Assembly (NCBI GenBank): GCA_025403435.1
Contig: CM046330.1
Location: 25,421,507 to 25,485,506, forward strand
From: Artocarpus heterophyllus
Lineage: Eukaryota; Streptophyta; Magnoliopsida; Rosales; Moraceae
Length of the DNA: 64,000 nucleotides
Direction: 5' to 3'
The position numbers were made by a program, and so were the translations under genes. The notes below the pieces were generated by a model, which saw only the letters and a list, made by a program, of their open reading frames with translations, was not told where the DNA came from and searched no databases. Position 1 is the stretch's first letter, and every line of letters begins with the position of its first letter. Of the stretch, positions 46,158 through 58,485 are shown in pieces.

Positions 46158-47948
46158 TGTTGGGTTTGGTGCCCTAAAAGCTGTGACATTATACATATTG
46201 ATAATAAATAAATAAAGTGACAGTTATAATTATTTTGGTTGCTTATATGTATTATGAATACATTTATAAACATCAAGAAAATTCTGTGATTATTTGTGTG
46301 ACTATAAATTTAGCATACAAGTGTTATATGCTTAAGGATAAAATTTATAGATAGTAATCTAAATAGTCCGTAATAATTAATTAAAGTTTGAGATCTTTAA
46401 TTAAATATTACAAGTACGGTTCAATCTTATTTACAATGAAATAGTCATTATCTGGGCTATTAATGTAGAGACATTGGATTAGAGGTACTTTATATAATAA
46501 GATTATATAGGACTTGACCAGATAAATTATGAATCTCTAACAATGATTCGTTACAAATACAGTGTTCAAATTTATCACTATGATGATCATATATTTAACA
46601 GTATTAATTTTGAGTATTTATTAGGCTCCTATTTACGACATTATGTTTTTTGACTTGCGTGGTAAAATTTGTCTAAGCACAGATCATAACTTAACATCTT
46701 GGAAACATAATGTGATAAATGGCTGGGAATAATATTATTCAAATATGGAATCCATTCATTCCTTATGGAAGTTAGAAAAATAGTTCTCTTGAATAATGAT
46801 TCGAGGTTTGAACATAGAGCGCTTGTTCATAATAAGATTATAAATTAACTGTTCATTAGAGAATTATTGGAACTCAAGGATAAAGATGTAATAAGAGAGG
46901 TGAACAGAAATTAAACCTAGCTCTTATTATGAATTGTTTATGAAGGACTGACTTATATGTAATGATTATATCAATAGACTACTCGCTAATTTTTTTTGAG
47001 TAATTTCATTATAATCTTAAGAGTTTAGTTTCAGGTTTTTAGTGGAGTAACATTGAAACTAATAAATTTGGCACATTAATCAAAGAGTTTAATTAATTGT
47101 TAAATTTATTATAGCTTGGGTTATAGGTCCATAGGTCACCAATACCACCTCTGTAACACTATATTGGATTTTTGCATAGAATGAATTATACATGTTTAAT
47201 TTAGAATTATTGAATTCTGAGTTAATTATTTCACACTTGAATTATTAATGTGACACAAAAAAATGTTCTCTGTGACACATAATGTAATGTGATAAATGTT
47301 GTCACATTTAACTGAGCATTAGTTAATTAATTAATTGGTTAATTTATTCAAGGATAAAGATATAATAAGAGAGGTAAACGGAAATTGAACCTAGCTCTTA
47401 TTATGAACAATTATAGAGGACTGACTTATATGTAATGATTATATTAATGGACTACTCGCTTATTTTCTTTGAGTAATTTTACTATAATCTCAAGAGTTCA
47501 GTTTCAAGTTTTTAGTAGAATAACACTGAAACTAATAAATTTGGCATATTAATTAAAGGGTTTGATTAATTGTCAAATTTATTGAAGCTTGGGTTATAGG
47601 CCCATAGGTCCCAATGCCACCTCTAAAACACTATATTAGATTTAATGCATAGAATGAATTATACATATTTAATTTAAAATTATTGAATTCTGAATTAATT
47701 ATTTCATACTTGAGACATTAATGTGATACAAAAAACTGTTTTCTGTGACACATAATATAATGTGATAAATATTGTTACATTTAACTGAGCATTAGTTAAT
47801 TAATTAATTGATTATGTTTAAATTCTATTCTAAAATAAATGACATTTGTTTTTGAATGTTAACATATATATATGTTAGATTTTATTATCTATTAATATAT
47901 ATATATTGATTATGTAAATTTTTTTTGTTTATGTTTTAAATATATTTA

Positions 47949-47994
<46 letters not shown>

Positions 47995-48697
47995 GGAAAA
48001 AAAATGGAAATGTAAAGTTTACGTTTCACGTAAATGTTTTGACTTTTTACATATATATATATATATATATATATATAAGTTGCGATTCGTTATAAAAAAA
48101 AAAAAGAAATATTTATGTAAGGTAAACATATTCACATATATATATATATATATTAATAAGATTTTTTTATTCATTTTTAGAAAAAGGGAGAGGAAAAAGG
48201 TTAGAATCATGCAAAATATATCATTTCCCCATATATCTGATATGGTGGTTATTTCAAATTTAAAATTATTTGAAAAATTACTAATAGCTCAGATATAAAA
48301 AAGGGAGAGATAATAGTTATCTCAAGTGATTTTTAATTCATGTAACTTTTGCAGAATACTCAGAGAGAAAAACTAAGAGTTCTTTTCTGAAAGAAAAAGG
48401 TCTACTATCTCATGTGTTGAGTATATAGCAGATTCACAAAAGTGTGAGGAAAATTCATTCTTGCAGTCTGACGCCCACTCATCTTTTCATTAGTATGGAG
48501 GCCCAGATTGGAAGATCATAGTGTCAAAGAGGAAAGCTAGGATACCCTGATAGTCTTCAAAATGTTGGTAAAAATTTCTAAAGCTTTCTATTATTAATTA
48601 AAATTATATATCTGCTCCCGATGAACAAAATTTTTAGAAAATTTTTGTTTGTCAACAATCCTTTCCTTCCGTTGCGTTGCATATTTTAATTCCAACA
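46158..48697 (+). repeat. Left copia LTR
   Basis: TGTTGGGTTTGGTG...AATTCCAACA, 2,540 bp. About 520 bp longer than the right LTR, mainly through a 473-bp tandem duplication. Several (AT)n tracts near 47950-47990, 48050-48076 and 48137-48153. Confidence 0.9.
46874..47820. repeat. 473-bp tandem duplication in the left copia LTR
   Basis: Units about 46874-47347 and 47348-47820, both running from tcaaggataaagat to gagcattagttaattaatt. They differ by scattered substitutions. The right LTR has one copy. Confidence 0.88.
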
Positions 48698-48699
48698 AA

Positions 48700-48717
48700 T
48701 AGCATCAAAGCGGGTTA
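48700..48717 (+). promoter_or_regulatory. Decayed tRNA-Met primer site, left copia copy
   Basis: tagcatcaaagcgggtt differs from the intact site of the right copy by three transitions, two bases after the LTR end. Confidence 0.75.
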
Positions 48718-50278
48718 TAGCATATATAATTTTAATTAACATGATTTTATTTTGATAATATCATGTTTTTTTATGCTTGTTTGTAGGCACTTTGTATCTT
48801 TGTAATTTTTATTCATTTGATAAATGGTTATTTATTGAATGAATTTTTGGTCATTAATTATATGGTCCTTTTGGATTGATAATTTTATTTCAATTTGATT
48901 AGATCAAATCTATGTAAACCCATAAAGGGGTATAGGCTTTTTTGTAATTTATTATTATTATTTCTTTTCTATTTTTTCTATTTTTTTTTCTTTTCTCCTC
49001 TTCTTCACTTGCTACACTTGGAGCGATGAAGAAAAAGAAGTCCATTGGATCTTTTGGCCCAGTTGAGAACTTTAGGCCTATCAAATTTCAAAGGTAACCT
49101 AACAGATTGTTGCACAATAAACTACCCAATGAAGACTGCAAAATTGGAGTAGGGAATTATGTATAACTTACAAGAAGACCTTTGTAATTTTTTCTCTTAT
49201 TTTTTTTAATGAGTTGTAATTTTAATTATCCAAAAGGATCAGGTCAAAAAATCCATTGTTTATATTCATGCTTTATTTTCATGTGATGATTGTGATAACA
49301 TGTCATCAAGGAAGTACCAACTTATAGTTATTGTAACAGGACATGCATACAATTACATATTATTTTTTTTATAAAGGTGTTTATAAAATGATTTAATATG
49401 TGTTAGAATTAATTTAATGAGATTAAATTAATTAGGCTGGATTTATAGAATCTTAATTAACCGAATAATGTGAATTTAGTTTTAATAGTTAAGACTTGAT
49501 AAAATTCACATTAATTCTAAGTTATCTAATTTTAAATTGTTTAATATTGGGTAACTTAGATAATTCATAATAAATTTAGATTTTTAGAAAATCTGGTAAT
49601 TTATTTAAGTGTAAGTAGAATTAAATTCTATTAACACATAATATAACCTAGTAATTAAAAATTGTTTTTATTTACTAGAAGTATGAAACATATGATGTTT
49701 TATATGACAAAACACATCTTTTAAAATAATGAGTGGGAGAAGGTAATATGACAATATAACCTACGGTCTTCACTATTAGCACAACACCATGAGATTTAAG
49801 TGGCGCCTTGCGATGCTTTGATTTCATCCTCCCCACGGAGGATGTCCATTTAAATCAATATCAAAGTTGGTTTCCTAGAGATAGGATTTTATAATATATT
49901 TCAAAATTTATCTACCCTATGGCTGAAATTTTGAGTTAAGTTGTTAAAATCTAAAATAGAGGGTTACACTCATAAAGACATAATTAAATTTTTAATTATA
50001 TCTTGACTAAAATAAACGGTTATTAATAAATATAGAAAATATGAGATATTTTGAATATATTTATTAATTGAGAATGTCTCAATTCAATTCATAAATAATT
50101 TGACCTACCCTACGGCGGCACTTTATTTTTTAAAATTGAATAATCGTGGAATTAGTAAAATATTATTTTGTGTTTTTCCATATGCATCATGCGTCACGTT
50201 TACTATTTCAAAACATATATTTTTGATGTTTATGCAACCATTTAATTTATGTTATTTTATTTATTTATTACAGCAACA
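48718..50278 (+). other. Copia 5' leader, left copy
   Basis: About 1.56 kb between primer site and gag ATG without a supported ORF. Its inverted counterpart is 54906-56447. The shared block around cctctgtaggaggatg-like sequence (near 49830 and 55350) shows both leaders descend from one sequence. Confidence 0.6.
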
Positions 50279-52373
50279 ATGTCTAATCTAATCATTGCTA
50301 TTCTCTCAAATGAAAAATTAACCAGAGATAATTTTGTCAAGTGGAAGAGTAACATGAACATTGTACTAATTTGTAAAAATTACAAGTTTGTCATGATGGA
50401 GGAATGTCCTCCATCGCCTGCTGCCAATGCTCCTTGTAATGTACGAGAAGTATATGATCATTGGATCCAGGCAAACAACAAAGCCTGCTGTTTTCTTTTG
50501 GCTGGCATGTCTAACGTGCTTAGGATGAAGCACGAATGCATGGAGACTGCTTATGAGATAATGCAGTCTTTGCAAGACATGTTTGGCAAACCTTCTAAAA
50601 AGGCACACCATGAAGCCATTAAGGCGGTAATGAATGCCAAAATGAATGCAAGGATTTCGGTCAAAGAACATGTTCTCAACATGGTTCACTATCTCTATGA
50701 GGCCGAGGTCAACAGGACTGTAATAAATGAAGCCACACAGGTGGAGATGATTTTAGAAACCCTCTCCCCTGCATTCCTTCAGCTCAAAAGCAACTATTTC
50801 ATGAACAAGCTGAAATATAATATGACTAAGTTGCTTAATGAGCTGCAAACCTTCGATTCTATTTCAAAAGAAAAGACTAAAGAAGGTGAGGCAAATGTTA
50901 CAGAAGCTCAACCCTCCTCTTCTACTTAAAAGAATAAAAAGAGGAAGAGGACTGAAGGAAGTGGTAAGTCTAAAAATGAAGGGCAACCTAAGAAAAACAA
51001 AAGCAACAACAACAAAAAGAGCTCAAACCAAAAGAAGCCTAAAGGAAAATGTTTCCACTGCAGCGTAGTTAGGCACTGGAAGAGAAACTGCAAGAAGTAT
51101 CTTCAGGAGCTCATAGAAAAGAAGAACAATGGTAAATCAGATTTACTTGTTTTAGAAGCTTGTTTAGTTGAAGATGATACTTCACCTTGGATAATTGATT
51201 TAGGGGCAACTAACCATGTTTGTTCTTCTTTGTGGATGCTTAGTTCTTCAAGGGAGCTTGCCAATGGGGAACAAACAATGAGAGTGGGAACGGGAGAGGT
51301 TGTTTCGGCAAGAGTAGTAGGAGTTGTTAAACTTTATTTTAGAAATAAGTTCTTAATTTTTGACAATGTGTATTACATTCCTTGTTTTCGTAGAAATTTG
51401 ATTTTTGTTTCTAGGTTATTTGAAAAAATGTTTAATGTTTCTTTTAATAATAATTATGTTAATATTTCTAGAAATGGTTTGAATATTTGTTCTGCGCGTC
51501 TGGAAAATGGGCTTTACATTTTAAGGCCCAATGAAAAATCACTGCTCAATACCAAAATGTTCAAAGTTGAACAACCAAAACTCAAGAAGCAAAAGATTTC
51601 TTCAGATAATGTAACATACCTATGGCACCTTAGATTAGGTCACGTTAACCTTGACAAAATTAATAAACTAGTAAAGGATGGTCCTTTAAAAGAACTAAAA
51701 GTTAGTTCTTTACCAGTTTGTGAATATTATCTTAAAGGTAAAATGACTAAAAGGCCTGTCTCTGCAAAAGGCAAAAAGGCCAAGGAGCCACTTGAGCTAC
51801 TACATTCAAACGTCTGCGGTCCATTGAATGTACAAGCACGTGGTGGTTACGAATATTTCGTCACATTTATTGATGATTATTCAAGGTATGGTTACATATA
51901 CCTAATGCAAAGGAAATTTAAAACTTTTGGAAAGTTCAAAGAATTCCAAGCGGAAGCTGAAAAGCAATTTGGAAGGTGAAGACTCTTTGATATGATCGAG
52001 GAGGGGAATACCTTGATACTAAATTCAAGGACTATATGATAGAACATGGTATTCTATCACAACTCACCGTACCTGAAACACCACAACAAAATGATGTTGC
52101 AGAGAGAAGAAATCATACGTTGCTAGATATGGTGAGATCTATGCTTAGCTACTCATCATTACCCACTTTGTTTTGGGGATATGCACTACATACTGTAGTA
52201 TATCTTCTAAACATAGTTTCATCTAAGTCTATTCCAAAAACACCTTTAGAGTTTTGGAATGGTCGTAAACCTAGTATGCGACATATCCGTATATGGGAGT
52301 GTTCAACACATGTGCTGAAAGGAAAGACCGGGAAGCTGGAACCGCGTTATGAAGTATGCTTGTTTGTGGGATA
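50279..52373 (+). pseudogene. Copia gag-protease-integrase, left copy
   Basis: Gag from ATG 50279 (SNLIIAILSNEKLTRDNFVKW..., LLNELQTF) to an in-frame stop at 50927. The same frame continues through a Lys-rich linker, zinc knuckle CFHCSVVRHWKRNC, protease WIIDLGATNHVC (catalytic DSG reads DLG), pre-integrase WHLRLGHVNLDKINK and integrase (FVTFIDDYSRYGY) to a stop at 51977. After a frameshift the integrase continues ([16 protein letters not shown]) and ends at EVCLFVGYP, where foreign DNA begins. Reverse transcriptase, RNase H and 3' LTR are missing. Confidence 0.93.
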
Positions 52374-52690
52374 CCCTATGATGGGAGAACCGATCTTATG
52401 AACAAACTCCCATCTCATGAACAAACTCAAATGAGGCCAAAGCTTCAATATCCAAGTTGATCACAGAAACCTCCAAAATTTTAGTCTCTCTTTTCTAGTT
52501 CAAAACAAAGTATCGTTCTGTAGGAAAAATCCAACCATGAGAGTTTTTGAAATAAAAAAATAGGAATTTCAAGCAATTCAACTTCCCATTAGATCGAAAC
52601 CCCTATCTTGTCGTGAGCCATTTTAGTTGAAACTATCTCCAAACACGAGAGATCTTCATGAGATCGATTCTCCCATCACAGGAGTTTGTT
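52374..52690 (-). pseudogene. Inverted gypsy gag segment at the palindrome centre
   Basis: The minus strand reads a stretch with GWIFPTERYFVLN and then KILEVSVINLDIEALASFEF. This is the conserved plant gypsy gag block (GWIFRxERYF ... EAVIxLxGxALxWF). It follows directly, in the minus direction, after GCATG, the same 5 bases that end the plus-strand gag at 46157. It is therefore most likely the continuation of the gag broken at 46157, now inverted. Stops are present. A short inverted repeat (gatgggaga-cgatct-atgaa) at both edges of the segment may mark the breakpoint. Confidence 0.7.
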
Positions 52691-52695
52691 CATGC

Positions 52696-52728
52696 TGTTG
52701 GAATTAAAATATGAAACGTAGCGGAAGG
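52696..52728 (-). repeat. 33-bp stub of copia 3' LTR end
   Basis: Plus strand tgttggaattaaaatatg...gcggaagg equals the inner edge of the right LTR (56468-56500). It is joined directly to truncated integrase, so reverse transcriptase, RNase H and nearly all of the 3' LTR were deleted. Confidence 0.85.
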
Positions 52729-52732
52729 TGTT

Positions 52733-54905
52733 GAACAAGCATACTTCAGAACGTGGTTCCAACTTCCCGGTCTTTCTTTTCAGCACATGTACTGGACACC
52801 TCCATATACGGATGTGTCGCATACTAGGTTTGCGACCATTCCATAACTCTAAAGGTGTTTTTGAAATCGACTTAGACGGAACTATGTTTAGATGATATAC
52901 TGCAATTTGTAGTGAATATCCCCAAAATGAAGTGGGTAATGATGAGTAGCTGAGCATGGATCTCACCATATCAAGCAACGTTCGATTTCTTCTCTCTGCA
53001 ACACCATTTTGTTGTGGTGTTCTAGGTGCGGTGAGTTGTGATAGAATACCATGTTTAATCATATAATCCTTGAATTCAGTATCAAGATATTCCCCTCCTC
53101 GATCAGATCGAAGACTCTTCACCGTCTTTCCTAATTGCTATTTAGCTTCCGCTTGGAATTCTATGAACTTTCCAAAAGTTTCATATTTCCTTTGCATTAG
53201 GTATATGTAACCATGCCTTGAATAATCGTCAATAAATGTGACAAAATATTTGTAACCACCACATGCTTGTACATTCAATAGACCGTAGACGTCCAAATGG
53301 ATTAGCTCAAGTGGTTCCTTGGCCCTTTGGCCTTTTGCGGAGAAAGGCCTCTTAGTCATTTTACCTTCAAGACAAGATTTACAAAATGGTAGAGAACTAA
53401 CTTTTAGCTCTTTTAAAGGACCTTCCTTTACCAGTCTGTTAATTCTATCAAGGTTAACGTGACCTAATCTAAGGTGCCATAGGTATGTTTCATTATCAGA
53501 AGAAATCTTTTGCTTCTTGGGTTTTGGTTGTTCAACTTTGAACATTTCGATATTGAGCAGTGATTTTTCATTGGGCCTTAAAGTGTAAAGCCCATTTTCT
53601 AGATGCGCAGAACAAATATTCAAACCATTTCTAGAAATATTAACATAATTACTATTAAAAGAAACATTAAACATTTTTTCAAACAACCTGGAAACAGAAA
53701 TCAAATTTCTACAAAAACAAGGAATGTAATAAACATTGTTCAAAATTAAAAACTTATTTCTAAAATAAAGTTTAACAACTCCCACTACGAGAACAAACAT
53801 AGTTAGTTGCCCCTGAATCAATTATCCAAGGTGAAGTATCATCTCCAACTAAACAAGCTTCTAAAACAAGTAAATCTAATTTACCATTGTTCTTCTTTTC
53901 TTTGAGCTCCTGAATTAAAAACTTATTTCTAAAATAAAGTTTAACAACTCCCACTACGAGAACAAACATAGTTAGTTGCCCCTGAATCAATTATCCAAGG
54001 TGAAGTATCATCTCCAACTAAACAAGCTTCTAAAACGAGTAAATCTAATTTACCATTGTTCTTCTTTTCTTTGAGCTCCTGAAGATAATTCTTGCAGTTT
54101 CTCTTCTAGTGCCCTACTACGCCGCAGTGGAAACATTTTCCTTTAGGCTTCTTTTTGTTTGAGCTCTTTTTGTTGTTGTTGCTTTTGTTCTTCTTAGGTT
54201 GCGCTCCATTCTTAGACTTACCACTTCCTTCAGTCCCCTTCCTCTTCTTATTCTTTTAAGCAGAAGATGAGGGTTAAGCTTCTGCAACATTTGCCTCAGC
54301 TTCTTTAGTCTTTCCTTTCGAAATAGACTCGAAGGTTTGAAGCTCATTAAGCAACTCAGTCATGTTATATTTCAGCTTGTTCATGAAATAGTTGCTTTTG
54401 AACTGAAGGAACGTAGGGGAGAGGGTTTCCAAAATCATCCCCACCTATTTGGCTTCATCTATCACAGCCCCGTTGACCTCGGCCTCATGGAGATAGTTAA
54501 CCATGTTGAGAACATGTTCTCTGACCGAAATCTCTACCTTCATTTTGGCATTCATTACTGCCTTAACGGCTTCATGGCATGCCTTTTTAGAAGGTTTACC
54601 AAACATATCTTGCAGAGACTGTATTATCTGATAAGCAGTCTCCATGCTTTCGTTCTTCATCCTAAGCACTCAAACATGCCAGCCAAAAGAAAACAGCGGG
54701 CCTTATTGTTCGCCTCGATCCAACGATCATATGCTTCTCGTACATTACGAGGAGCATTGGTAGCAGGCTCTGGAGGACATTCCTCCATTAGGATGAACTT
54801 GTAACTTTCGCAAATTAGTACAATGTTCATGTTACACTTCCACTTGACAAAATTATCTCCGGTTAATTTTTCATTTGAGAAAATAACAATGATTGGATTA
54901 GATAT
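52733..54905 (-). pseudogene. Copia gag-protease-integrase, right copy
   Basis: Minus-strand counterpart of 50279-52373. The gag initiator is ATA at 54905. A frameshift near 54660 and stops follow. Knuckle CFHCGVVGH, protease WIIDSGATNYVC with an intact DSG, pre-integrase WHLRLGHVNLDRINR, integrase core with DRGGEYLD and QQNGVAERRNRTLLDM, ending EPRSEVCLF at 52733. The protease region is tandemly duplicated (169 bp) and about 75 bp after it are lost. Closer to the ancestral sequence than the left copy in several motifs. Confidence 0.93.
53751..54088. repeat. 169-bp tandem duplication in copia protease region
   Basis: Units 53751-53919 and 53920-54088 are nearly identical (one visible difference, aaaacaag/aaaacgag). 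Each contains a DSGA protease motif on the minus strand. Absent from the left copy, so it arose after the copies separated. Confidence 0.9.
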
Positions 54906-56447
54906 TGTTGCTGTAATAAATAAATAAAATAGCATAAATTAAAATGGTTGCATAAACATCATAAATATATGTTTTGGAGTAGTAAACGTGATGCATGATG
55001 CATATGAAAAACACACAAAAAATATTTTACTAATTCCACGATTATTCTATTTTAATAAATAAAGTGCCGCCATAGGGTAGGTCAAATTATTTATGAATTC
55101 AATTGAGACATTCTCAATTAATAAATATATTCAAAATATCTCATATTTTTTATATTTATTAATAACCGTTTATTTTGGTCAAGATATAATTAACAATTTA
55201 ATTATGTCTTTATGAGTGTAACTCACTATTTTGGATTTTAACAACTTAACTCAAAATTACCGCCGAAGGGTAGGTCAATTTTGAAATATATTATAAAATC
55301 CTATCTCAAGAAAGCCAACCTTGATATTGATTTAAATGGACACCCTCCGTAGGGAGGACGAAATCAAAGCGTCGCGAGGTGCCACTTAAATCTCACGGTG
55401 TTGTGCTAATAGTGAAGACCACAGGTTATATTGTCATATTATCTTCTCCCACTCATTATTTTAAAAGATGTATTTTATCTTATAAAACATCATATGTTTT
55501 ATAATTCTAGCAGATAAAAACAATTTTTAATTACTAGATTATATTATGTGTTAATAGAATCCTATTCTATTTATACTTAAATAAATTACCAAATATTTTA
55601 AAAATCTAAATTTATTATAAATTGTCTAAGTTACCGAATATTAAACAATTTAAAATTAGATAACTTATAATTAATGTGAATTTTACAAAGTCTTAGCTAT
55701 TAAAACCAAATTCACATTATTTGGTTGATTAAAAAATTAAGATTCTATAAAACCAAACTCATTAAATTAATGCTAACACATATTAAATCATTTTATAAAC
55801 TCCTTTAGAAAAAAAAAAAATATGTTAAGTGTATGCATGTCATGTTATAATAACTATAAGTGGGCACTTTCCTAGATGACATATTATCATGCATGAACAT
55901 GTTATTACAATCATCACATGAAAATAAACAATGGATTTTTTACCGGGTCCTTTTGGATAATTAAATTACAACCCATAAAAAATAAGAGAGACAAAAAAAA
56001 TTACAGGGGTCTTCTTGTAATTTATACATAATTTCTTGCTCCAATTTTGCAGTCTTCATCAGGTGGTTTATTATGCAACAATCTGTTAGATTACCTTTGA
56101 AATTTGATAGAACTAGGCCAAAAAAATCCAATGGGCATCTTTTTCTTCATCGCTCCACGTGTAGCAGGTGAAGGAGAGGAGAGAAGAAAAGAAAAGAAAA
56201 AAAATAAAAATAATAAATTACAAAAAGCCTATAACCCTTTATGGGTTTACACAGATTGATCTAATCAAACTGAAAATAAAATTATTAATCCAAAATGATC
56301 ATATAATTAACGACCAAAAATCCCTTCATTAAACAACCATTCATCTCATGAATAAAAATTAACAAAAATGCAAAGTGCCCATAAACATACATCAAAAACA
56401 TGATATTATCAAAATAAAATCATGTTTAATTAAAATTATATATGCTA
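54906..56447 (-). other. Copia 5' leader, right copy
   Basis: Non-coding. Inverted counterpart of 48718-50278. Confidence 0.6.
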
Positions 56448-56465
56448 CAACCCGCTCTGATACCA
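56448..56465 (-). promoter_or_regulatory. tRNA-Met primer site, right copia copy
   Basis: The minus strand reads TGGTATCAGAGCGGGTTG, the standard copia initiator-Met primer site, two bases inside the LTR edge. Confidence 0.93.
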
Positions 56466-56467
56466 TT

Positions 56468-57061
56468 TGTTGAAATTAAAATATGAAACTCAGCGGAAGG
56501 AACAAACCGTTGTCAAATAAAAATTTTCTGAAAACTTTTTTCATCGAAAATAGATATATAATTTTAATTATAGAAAGCTTTAGGTAATTTTACAAACCTT
56601 TTTGAAGACTATCAGGGTATCCTAGTTTTCCTCTTTGACACCACGATCTTCCAATCCAAGCCTCCACACCAATAGAAAGACGAGTGGGCGTTAAACTGCA
56701 AGAATGAATTTTCCTCACACTTTTCTGAATCTGCTATGTACTCAACACATAAGATAGCATACCTTTTTTTTAGAGAAGAACTCTCAGTTTTTCTCTCTAA
56801 GTATTTTGTAAAAATTACGTGAATAATGATCATGAGATAACTGTTATCTCTCCTTTTTATATCTAAGTCATTAGTAATTTTACTTTCCCTTTCCTTTTTC
56901 TTTTTCTTTTTCTTTTTCTTTTTCTTGCCTGAATCACCGTGTCTCACAAACACACATACATATGTACATATAAGTCATCCGTGAGAGTAAAAGGTTGTTT
57001 ACCTTTTTTTTTCTTTTTTTTTTCTTTTTTTATTTGATTTGACCGAATCAGTGTGATTCGG

Positions 57062-57105
<44 letters not shown>

Positions 57106-58485
57106 GGAAACAAAAAAGTGAAACGTAAGTTTTACTTTTACGCTTCCTTTTTTTTAATATTATATTAATATATATATATATATTAATATATTATAAAATC
57201 TTATGTATAAAAAAAGATTTGGTTCAAAACCATATATATATATATATATATAAATCTAAATTCAAAAATAAATCACATTATTTAAGAATAGATTTTAAAA
57301 TTAACCAATTAATTAATTAACTAATGCTCAGTTAAATGTGACAACATTTATCACATTACATTATGCGTCATAGAGAACTTTTTTTGTGTCACATTAATAA
57401 TTCAAGTGTGAAATAATTAACTCAGAATTCAATAATTCCAAATTAAACATGTATAATTCATTCTATACAAAAATCTAATATAGTGTTACAGAGGTGGTAT
57501 TGGGGACCTATGGACCTATAACCCAAGCTCCAATAAATTTGACAATTAATTAAACTCTTTAATTAATGTGTCAAATTTATTAGTTTCAGTGTTACTCCAC
57601 TAAAAACCTGAAACTGAACTCTTAAGATTATAGTGAAATTACTCAAAGAAAATTAGCGAGTAGTCTATTGATATAATCATTATATATAAGTCAGTCCTTC
57701 ATAAACAATTCATAATAAGAGCTAGGTTCAATTTCTGTTCACCTCTCTTATTACATCTTTATCCTTGAGTTCCAATAATTCTCTAATGAACAATTAATTC
57801 ATAATCTTATTATGAACGAGCGCTCTACTGTTCAAACCTTGAATTATCACTCAAGAGAACTATTTTTCTAACTTCCATAGGGAAGGAATGGATTCCATAT
57901 CTGTATAATATTATTCCCAGCCATTTATTACTTTATGTTTCCAAGATGCTAAGTTATAATCTGTGCTTAGACAAATCTTACCATGCAAGTCAAAAAACAT
58001 AATGTCATAAATAGGAGTCTAATAAATACTCAGCATTAAGACTGTCAAATATCTGTTCATCATAGTGATAAATTTGAATACTCTATTTGTAACGGATGAT
58101 TATTAGAGATTCATAATTTATCTGGTCCAGTCCTATATAATCTCATTATATAAAATACCTTCAATCCAATGTCTCTACATTAATAGTCCAGATAATGACT
58201 ATTTCATTTTAAATGAGATTAGACTGTACTTGTAATATTTAATTAAAGATCCCAAACTTTAATTAATTATTACAGACTATTTAGATTATTATCTATAAAT
58301 TTTATCCCTAAGCAAATAACACTTATACGCTAAATTTATAGTCACATAAATAATTATGGAATTTTCTCGATGTTTATTAATATATTCATAATACATATAA
58401 TCAACCAAAATAACAATAAATGTCGCTTTATTTATTTATTAACAATATGTACAATATCACAGCTTTTAGGGCACCAAACCCAACA
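56468..58485 (-). repeat. Right copia LTR
   Basis: 2,018 bp, minus strand TGTTGGGTTTGGTG...AATTTCAACA. Contains (CTTTTT)n at about 56888-56926 and (AT)n at 57066-57100 and 57230-57252. Lacks the 473-bp duplication of the left LTR. Confidence 0.9.

Larger units (their letters stand above)
46158..58485. mobile_element. 12.3-kb inverted pair of copia elements
   Basis: Two copies of the same copia family face each other: plus-strand copy 46158-52373 and minus-strand copy 52696-58485. LTR starts lie at both outer ends (TGTTGGGTTTGG ... CCAAACCCAACA). Both are cut at nearly the same integrase site (after EVCLF) and enclose 320 bp of inverted gypsy gag. GCATG flanks the left outer end (46153-46157) and, inverted, the inner 3' end of the minus copy (52691-52695). 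The outer ends do not share a TSD. Confidence 0.9.

Noticed and set aside
47993..48298. 101-codon ORF rich in Tyr-Ile
   Set aside because: Translation of (AT)n microsatellites in the copia LTR.
54337..54804. 155-codon plus-strand ORF
   Set aside because: Antisense shadow of copia gag, which runs on the minus strand.
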